DNA from: Theodoxus fluviatilis
Lineage: Eukaryota; Mollusca; Gastropoda; Cycloneritida; Neritidae
Length of the DNA: 12,500 nucleotides
Assembly (NCBI GenBank): GCA_034096865.1
Contig: JAWQFJ010014173.1
Span: 20,001-32,500, forward strand
Direction of reading: 5' to 3'
Shown one piece after another: positions 6,922 to 12,500 of the stretch. Position numbers and translations under genes: made by a program. Each line of letters begins with the position of its first letter. Position 1 is the first letter of the stretch. The notes under the pieces were generated by a model. That model ran no database searches. It was not told the DNA's origin and saw only the letters and a program-made list of their open reading frames with translations.

Positions 6922-7861
6922 CTATTAAAATTACACGATGTATTTCCTTCTTTTCTGAAGCAAGGGTTTCTTCTACACGTGGTATTTTCTAGAATCAACT
7001 CACCGCCTTCGTGGAATGGCAAGAATGCCCCCCAGCGTGAAGCCCCCTGTGCTGTTGAGACTCCAAAGAATGCTCTGCCTACCTGGGTTGGTTTGGAGCA
7101 ACACGTGGTTGAGGTCAAGCCCATAATCCTTTTTCGCATGTGTGGATGGAGCTCCTTCCAATCCAGCGACCCCTCGTCCCACACTTCCCCACAATCCAAA
7201 CGCTTCCCCATTTCCAGTCACCTTCATTCTCACCTCTCCGCTCTAATGTTGAAGTCTTTGCTCGAACATGTAGTGGTCAAGCAATGTGACGGACCTATGA
7301 TTGGATGATTGCCTTTACGGGATCGTGTCGAAGTAAAAGCCAGCGTAGCACGCGATGGGATGAAACCGACAATTATACCTGGAGAAGCAAAGCGCTGGGA
7401 ACCGTGATGAGGATTAGAGAAGGTCTTTTAGAGCCAAGTGAACTCAGGAAGTTTGAACACAGACTTTCATGGCACTAAGAGATCAGAACTGATTTCCACG
7501 GTACTTTCCTCGTCCGAGGACAATACACGGTTCAAAAAATTATGAAATATTTTATCTCATTCATATTTCCCGTAAACGTGCTTTAGTAATAGGTGTTTCC
7601 AAGGGGGAAATGTATTATGTATTGCTTATATGAAACAAACCAACCTGGAACCTCCCAAATTAGCACACAAGCAATTCCGGAAATTTCGAATTTCCCGGTC
7701 AACAGACTTTTGTAACACCTTCGACTTCAATACCGGCAGGGGAATAAATACCCGACGTTTACTACTAAATCAAATCTTGATTTACAAACCAATCTGCCAT
7801 GGTACTGAAAATACTAAAACACATTTCTTCAAAATGTGAAAGCAATCAGCACGTCTGCCAC
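6922..7861. other. Unique-looking DNA, no gene recognised
   Basis: The first 380 bp is less AT-rich and holds a 109-codon plus frame (6979-7308), but it has no recognisable motif and lies over competing minus frames. CACGTG occurs at 6976-6981 and 7102-7107. From about 7320 on the DNA is AT-rich with only short frames. It could contain an unrecognised exon. Confidence 0.5.
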
Positions 7862-8516
7862 TTCCATGGTTGTGACCTCCATGGCTGTGACCTCCATGGC
7901 TGTAACCTCCATGGCTGTAACCTCCGTGGCTGTAACCTCCATGGCTGTAACCTCCATGGCTGTAACCTCCATGGCTGTAACCTCCATGGCTGTAACCTCC
8001 ATGGCTGTAACCTCCATGGCTGTAACCTCCATGGCTGTAACCTCCATGGCTGTAACCTCCATGGCTGTAACCTCCATGGCTGTAACCTCCATGGCTGTAA
8101 CCTCCATGGCTGTAACCTCCATGGCTGTAACCTCCATGGCTGTAACCTCCATGGCTGTAACCTCCATGGCTGTAACCTCCATGGCTGTAACCTCCATGGC
8201 TGTAACCTCCATGGCTGTAACCTCCATGGCTGTAACCTCCATGGCTGTAACCTCCATGGCTGTAACCTCCATGGCTGTAACCTCCATGGCTGTAACCTCC
8301 ATGGCTGTAACCTCCATGGCTGTAACCTCCATGGCTGTAACCTCCATGGCTGTAACCTCCATGGCTGTAACCTCCATGGCTGTAACCTCCATGGCTGTAA
8401 CCTCCATGGCTGTAACCTCCATGGCTGTAACCTCCATGGCTGTAACCTCCATGGCTGTGACCTCCATGGCTGTAACCTCCATGGCTGTAACCTCCATGGC
8501 TGTAACCTCCATGGCT
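7862..8516. repeat. 15-bp minisatellite, 43 full copies plus a partial one
   Basis: The unit CTCCATGGCTGTAAC repeats with no indel from 7862 to 8506, followed by 10 bp of a 44th unit. Variants sit mostly at the ends: TTCCATGGTTGTGAC first, CTCCATGGCTGTGAC second and again near 8447-8461, and one CCGTGG unit near 7922. The rest are identical. Because 15 is divisible by 3, frames are fixed. Plus gives Asn-Leu-His-Gly-Cys and Thr-Ser-Met-Ala-Val, and the third frame stops at TAA in every unit. Minus gives Met-Glu-Val-Thr-Ala, Gly-Gly-Tyr-Ser-His and Leu-Gln-Pro-Trp-Arg. A 268-codon minus frame (7782-8588) would encode a Gly-Tyr-Ser-His-rich protein that superficially resembles structural proteins, but it has no signal peptide or supporting context. 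Confidence 0.98.
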
Positions 8517-8634
8517 TGTAGCATGTTTACCTCGCAAGTCTGTGCAGTGAATTTTCCTTTGACTCAATGTTTGATATGAGCCAATCAAATTCGATTATGA
8601 GCGTTGTCTTTTCATTGTTGCCTGGCGTAAGGAG

Positions 8635-8710
8635 GTGGCATAATCTAGTGGTAGGCAGTTAGAGCGCCGTCTGAGATGCTCCAGCTGCTGTGCGACCTTG
8701 ACAGAAAGGT
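8635..8710 (+). repeat. Degenerate tRNA-like sequence (possible SINE head)
   Basis: GGTGGCATAATCTAGTGGTA followed by TTAGAGCGCCGTCTGAGATGC resembles an interrupted A-box region (TGGC...AGTGGTTAGAGCGCC) seen in tRNA-derived SINEs. TGCGACCTTGAC at about 8691-8702 is at best a decayed B box. There is no clear cloverleaf. Tentative. Confidence 0.25.
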
Positions 8711-9771
8711 GACCTCTAGTATACAGGGTGAAAAGCTACGGTAGGAATGTAGATAATATCAATTCTAATGTTCTTATTAAATCGGCTCTTTAATAAAGAA
8801 AAATAAAATTGAATGTGAAATCATGTTGAAGATGTTTGTATCCAAAGAACGCCTGCAAAAGCCTCTACTTTTATTAATAATGTGCTTTGCAAGTCAATTA
8901 AAAAAACAACAGAATCAATACTACTCGACCTGCTGCGGGGAATGCATAGATACGTTTCTAATTAGCAAAAGTTACTGCTCAAGAACGGAAAATTGGGCGT
9001 GTCTGTACGTTTAGCTTCAAGGTAGATCGTACGAGAGGCAGTTCGATTCAACAGTGTTGCGAAGTATATTGACTGCATAATAAAGTTTTCCTTTTCCGAG
9101 AGACTAAAACAGCTCGATGAGTCATTCCGTGGTCCACATTCTATGCATATAAACCTGAAAACCTCTACAACACAGTTATGAAATAATCTGATCGATATGG
9201 TGAACACCTTGGACTTCCTGCGAACACAGAAGGAGATATCGACATATTTAGATTTTTTTACAAGGTCAATGGGTGCAGAAAGATACGTATAGAAAGTTAT
9301 TATTGAAAACTAATGTCTGTTCCCGATCATGAACAATGAAGCTTCGCGGAACTTTCGAAACTACTTGAGCATGTCTTGTGATTGCAATGCATTTGCGTTA
9401 TTGCAGGCGCGGAGCTGCGGAGTTCCGACCATGCAGATAATCAGAGGGAGGGACTGGTGAAGAAACCGGTATTGAAAAGGTTCCAATCACAGAACACCTG
9501 CAGAGTCCTTCAGGGCACCAGTCAGTTCTGCACGGAGTACATTGTTTATTCCACCCAGTTTGACCTCGCATCAGTCATGCGAGCAAAGAGTCGGTCAGCC
9601 GTAGAAAACTTCACGCGCGGCCAAACACTTTGACTGGCGCCTGTCTTCTCTCTCATCTCTCTTTCCCCAATGTGCTTATATGTCTCTCTGTCACGCAGTT
9701 TCTTTCTTTGTCTGAAGATAGTAGCTATCAAATCCGTATTTTATTTTTTCCTCATTATCTCTCTCTCTCAG
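8711..9771. other. Mostly AT-rich anonymous DNA, no gene recognised
   Basis: Two AATAAA hexamers (8792-8797, 8802-8807) have no recognised upstream gene. An 83-codon plus frame (9382-9633) is preceded by TTGCGTTATTGCAG and looks exon-like in composition, but I recognise no family. From about 9650 the plus strand is rich in CTCT, ending in a splice-acceptor-like CTCTCTCTCTCAG at 9759-9771. Confidence 0.5.
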
Positions 9772-10860
9772 GAACGTTTGCTTCTCTGCATGTCGATATC
9801 TTCATATGAGTATGTGATTGATCCAAAGCTTTTATATGAAAACGAGAAAAGATACGTCATTCCACTGTTTGCCACAAGCATTTTGATTACTTATCATCGT
9901 CAGAGTGAAGACGCGGTGCCTGAGGACATCCTATTCAATGACAATGCTACAACAGCTGCACAAGGAAAGGAAGACTTGCAGCAGCTCATGAGCCGCTTTG
10001 CGGCAGCCTACAGGGCTTTGGACTCACCATCAGCGTCCAGAACACGCATCTGATGGGCCAAGATGTGGGCAGACCTCTTTCTATCAAAATTGGAACCACA
10101 AGCTATAGACCATTCACGAGTTAGAGTACCTCGGCTATGTCATCTCGGATAGCTTCTTGATCCAAACAGAATACAATAGGAGAATCGGAGAGGCTGCTTG
10201 CGCACTCTCCCGTCTGACAAAGAAATAAGGACAAATAACAGCACGCCACTCCCCACGCGTACAAGACCTGGGTTCTGTGAATCCCCGTGGACGGCAGAGA
10301 GGCGTGGACTGTGCTGGCAAGACTGGAACAAAGACTGAATGCCACCTATCCTGGGCATCACCCGGGGAGATTGCACATCCAGCAGCGCAGCGTTTGACAG
10401 CAGGACTTTTCATTCACGCCCTCCTGGAAGAACGGCAACTACAATGGTTGGGTCACATCTCCCCAATAGAGCATGGGGGAATATAGGAAGGACCCTTCTA
10501 CGTAGAACTTCCTGAGGGAAAGAAGCCAGCCGCTCAGTCCCAGCTACACTACAAAGACATGTGCGAACGTGACCTCAGGGCACGAGAGATAGGCATGGAC
10601 ACCTGGGAGGCAGCTGCTTTGGACAGAAGCTTGGAGACAATGGTTCAAAGAGGCCTCTCCCAGTTCCAGACGATCCTGACACAGCGGGAAAAGGATGACC
10701 TGGCAACAGAAAGGCCTAACTCAGGTCAGATAGACAGGTCAGCCTTCAATGCCGCAGCTGTGGCTTGGACTGACTGCCGCATTGGACTGCTGAGTCACAG
10801 CAGACGATATCAAGGGCGGGACACATACCCAGCAGCACGAATCCATGTTCCCTCGGGACT
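9772..10860 (+). pseudogene. Decayed LINE (non-LTR retrotransposon) reverse transcriptase, C-terminal half
   Basis: Several pieces, in order and needing frame changes, match the invertebrate 'endonuclease-reverse transcriptase' LINE proteins. VIPLFATSILI (9856-9888) resembles the C-V-L-A-P-T-L-F block. ILFNDNATTAAQGKEDLQQL resembles the LLYADDAAL block, but the catalytic YADD is FNDN (9934-9945). MGQDVGRPLSIKI (about 10053), then LEYLGYVISD and RRIGEAACALSRLTKK (10121-10227), match the YLGS...RI-KA thumb region. ILGITRGD (about 10350) and LQWLGHISPIEHGGI (to 10483) match the GIT/WLGH blocks, and a TAG at 10484-10486 interrupts that frame. YKDMCERDL and DTWEAAALDRS follow, and a C-terminal zinc finger is split over two frames: CRSCGLD (10750-10770) and CRIGLLSHSRRY (10775-10810). 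The usual 60-70 residues between the first two blocks are shrunk to about 20. The N-terminal endonuclease is absent. The copy is dead. Confidence 0.85.
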
Positions 10861-10870
10861 GACGAACGCC

Positions 10871-10923
10871 TACACACACACACGCGCGCGCGCGCGCGCG
10901 CACACACACACACACACAAACAA

Positions 10924-10956
<33 letters not shown>

Positions 10957-10983
10957 CACACACACTTGCACACGCGCGCACAT
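10871..10983. repeat. (CA)n(CG)n(CA)n tract with AAAC interruptions
   Basis: A CA run, a CG run at about 10883-10901, then CA interrupted by AAACA at about 10917-10923 and AAACA near 10940, and a final CACGCGCGCA. It begins directly after the LINE remnant, so it may derive from the LINE 3' tail. Confidence 0.95.
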
Positions 10984-11093
10984 GCATATATGCAAAGAGG
11001 TAGCCCGATGACCAGGGAGTAAATGTGCGCGTTTGAGCATCCATCAATAGGTGAAAAAGTCGCAATATGAAAAAGAGCCCTTTACCTTTACCT

Positions 11094-11241
11094 TACTACG
11101 ACTACTTCTACTACTTCTACAACAACAACTACTACTACTATCACTACTAGTACTACTGCTACTGCTGATACTACTACTACTACCACCACCACCACTATCA
11201 CCACCACAACAACTACTACTACCACAACTACTACTACCACC

Positions 11242-11306
<65 letters not shown>
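11094..11306. repeat. ACT/ACC trinucleotide array
   Basis: An imperfect (ACT)n array with ACA, GCT, ATC and ACC variants. It contains ACC-rich blocks (about 11181-11195 and 11237-11252) and ends in a pure ACT run of about 55 bp (11252-11306). Plus poly-leucine and minus poly-valine frames are artefacts. Confidence 0.97.
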
Positions 11307-11526
11307 GTGAGAGGGGAATTCACAGACACACAGAACCCCCACCCCACCACCTTTCTCCGCATTCTGCTTACTGAGTTGACCCCTTGACCCCACGTTTATA
11401 TAGCTGAGAAGACCCCCAGACTAGGAAGATTCCAGAAATATATGGCAGTCATCCTTTGCCCATTCATTCGGAATGTTTTACTCCTAAATGATGGGGAAAC
11501 AAACTGTCAAGAATGTCTTTCAGGAT
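11307..11526. other. Short anonymous stretch between the ACT array and SINE-like DNA
   Basis: C-rich at first (about 11334-11350), then mixed. No gene or repeat recognised. Confidence 0.5.
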
Positions 11527-11600
11527 TCGCGCAGGATTGAACCCTTCACCCTCTAGTTTCGAAGCCCTGCAAAACAAGCTTTCCAACAACCTAGAGAACG
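11527..11600 (-). repeat. tRNA-like SINE head (minus strand)
   Basis: On the minus strand, GGTTCAATCC at 11543-11534 is a good RNA polymerase III B box and is followed by TGCGCG. About 40 nt upstream (minus sense), TAGGTTGTTGGAAAGC (about 11594-11579) resembles a shortened A box of the TAGCTCAGTTGGTAGAGC type. The spacing fits a tRNA. The acceptor stem is not preserved, so it is a tRNA-derived SINE head rather than a gene. Confidence 0.45.
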
Positions 11601-11970
11601 AGTGGATGGGTGGGATCTCTGCTTGCTACACCAAGAGATAAGAGGGGCCTACAGCTATGTAGCCTGCAGAAGTCTGGTGAGTGGGTTGGTGGTGAGTGAC
11701 CAAAATGAAACCAAACCGTCAGTTACCATCATGGTCGCAGGTCACTTTCACCTGAACTATCATTGTGAGACTCACCTTCAGCACAGGTCAACAGATCGCC
11801 CCTCAAAACAGGCCAAGCGTTCGGAGTAAGGCTATGAGAGGTTGAGGGAGGGTGGGACAGGAGGAAACTAGACTTCTTGCATAGTTTAAGTCTAACATCC
11901 AGAGCCAATACCCTGCGATGGGACAGACAGGAAAAATGTAGGACCACAGGCGGGGACTGAACCCACGACC
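11601..11970 (-). repeat. SINE-like body with a second B box (minus strand)
   Basis: On the minus strand, GTGGGTTCAGTCCCCGCC (B box GGTTCAGTCC at 11963-11954) has the typical T-arm look of a tRNA-derived SINE, but no A box is visible upstream, so the head appears truncated or decayed. About 350 bp of non-repetitive sequence then leads to the tRNA-like head at 11600-11527, suggesting two SINE-type units head to tail. An 83-codon minus frame and a 75-codon plus frame here are probably chance. Confidence 0.4.
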
Positions 11971-12130
11971 AAAGGTACACAGTGTTGTTTTATTTTATAA
12001 TTGAAAGAGGTCGACAAGTTACTTGCTGGGTGCATTTTCGTATCAAACTTTCATATGCATCAGGGTCGACATCATTCTAGTCCACGAGAGACTTCGCCAG
12101 CCGGCGAAAGAGTTTCTAGTACAGTTCATA

Positions 12131-12138
12131 TCACGTGA
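12131..12138. promoter_or_regulatory. Palindromic E-box TCACGTGA
   Basis: The 8-bp TCACGTGA contains the CACGTG class of E-box (12132-12137) bound by MYC/USF/MITF-type bHLH-zip factors. Isolated occurrences are common by chance, but this one shares about 360 bp with two others. Confidence 0.3.
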
Positions 12139-12453
12139 TGGAAGGATGCCGTCCGAAATATTCAAATAGAGCCCACACGAGAGGCTTGTAAGATAGCCCT
12201 CTGCTCCCTGACATACGCCGTTATAGTAGTTCTGAGACTATTTTGCACAAGACTCATAAATTACGTTTGTTGAGGCAATAAACAAGCGTTTTTCGATAAA
12301 ATAAAATGATTGTGTTGAAATAGAAACAAGTTCTGACATCTGAATTATTTCTGTGAAAAGTGGAACAAAATAGTATCCGGAGCGAACTATTTTTGGTGCA
12401 ATGCTCTAATGCGAAGGGTCAAGTCTATTACGCATTCATTGCGAACTGCGCCA

Positions 12454-12467
12454 GAGTCACGTGACTC
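12454..12467. promoter_or_regulatory. 14-bp palindrome GAGTCACGTGACTC containing GTCACGTGAC
   Basis: The central GTCACGTGAC equals the CLEAR consensus known for vertebrate TFEB/MITF-type factors, and the palindrome extends two bases on each side. Whether the factor or a nearby promoter exists here cannot be seen. Confidence 0.35.
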
Positions 12468-12487
12468 GGGTTCACAGAATGGGTCGA

Positions 12488-12493
12488 CACGTG
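12488..12493. promoter_or_regulatory. E-box CACGTG near the right edge
   Basis: A third CACGTG within GACACGTGC, 28 bp from the centre of the 14-bp palindrome. The cluster continues to the window end. Confidence 0.25.
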
Positions 12494-12500
12494 CTTACCA

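Larger units (their letters stand above)
11971..12500. other. AT-rich right edge with E-box palindromes, no gene recognised
   Basis: No open frame worth calling. It contains a hairpin at 12093-12108 (TTCGCC, loop AGCC, GGCGAA), a plus-strand AATAAA near 12278 and three CACGTG sites listed separately. It could be a promoter-proximal region of a gene beyond the right edge, but there is no direct evidence. Confidence 0.45.

Noticed and set aside
6206..7211. Long open frames (up to 255 codons) on both strands with Thr-His, Cys-Leu-Pro-Ala, Ile-His-Thr-Tyr or Met-Tyr-Val-Cys repeats
   Set aside because: They are direct translations of the CA, CTGC and ACAT microsatellites, which lack stops in any frame. 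There is no unique domain or coding signal.
8792..8807. Paired AATAAA polyadenylation signals
   Set aside because: They lie in A/T-rich DNA with no upstream gene; chance occurrence is likely.
11051..11393. Poly-leucine (plus) and poly-valine (minus) frames
   Set aside because: They are pure products of the ACT/ACC trinucleotide array.

Overview
The window looks like nuclear DNA from a metazoan, most likely a lophotrochozoan such as a gastropod mollusc. It is not prokaryotic: there is no gene-dense coding layout, and the sequence is dominated by micro- and minisatellites with LINE, SINE-like and Ty3/Gypsy-like fragments between them. The taxon call rests on general repeat style and on the LINE protein type, so it is an inference. 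I found no intact host protein-coding gene. Summing the eleven tandem-repeat entries gives about 3.9 kb, roughly 31% of the window. Most long open frames lie inside these arrays and are by-products of repeat units that lack stop codons.

Layout. 1-172: an anonymous edge and a (GA)n tract. 1000-1080: a tRNA-Ser-like segment (A box, anticodon-arm and B-box traces). 1211-2560: two abutting minisatellites, 22 x 37 bp then about 12 x 47/44 bp, which share a 25-bp core but have different spacers. 2560-3550: a probable minus-strand Ty3/Gypsy remnant, with an integrase catalytic-core scrap at 3481-3546, a candidate LTR at 2679-3418 carrying a (CA)n tract, and a PBS-like site at 2651-2665. 3562-3698: a GCT/ACT array that reads as poly-alanine. 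4334-4405: a (CA)(CG)(CA) tract. 4734-5223: a 10 x 49 bp minisatellite. 5265-5592: three perfect TGACGTCA palindromes, two of them inside the first copy of a diverged direct repeat whose second copy lies near 6022-6190. 6264-6921: a compound microsatellite. 7862-8516: 43 nearly identical 15-bp units. 9772-10860: a decayed LINE reverse transcriptase tail on the plus strand. 10871-11306: a (CA)(CG)(CA) tract and an ACT/ACC trinucleotide array. 11527-11965: two minus-strand tRNA-type B boxes, probably SINE material. 12131-12493: three CACGTG E-boxes, one inside a 14-bp palindrome.

No set of genes works together here. The only recognisable proteins are retrotransposon relics: the LINE has lost its catalytic YADD motif, has frameshifts and stops, and ends in a broken zinc finger; the Gypsy piece is a scrap of integrase. 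The observations I rate most worth checking are the core-sharing minisatellite pair with its higher-order pattern, the CRE cluster, the integrase-LTR-leader order, and the homogeneous 15-bp array. I do not see a convincing new molecular system.
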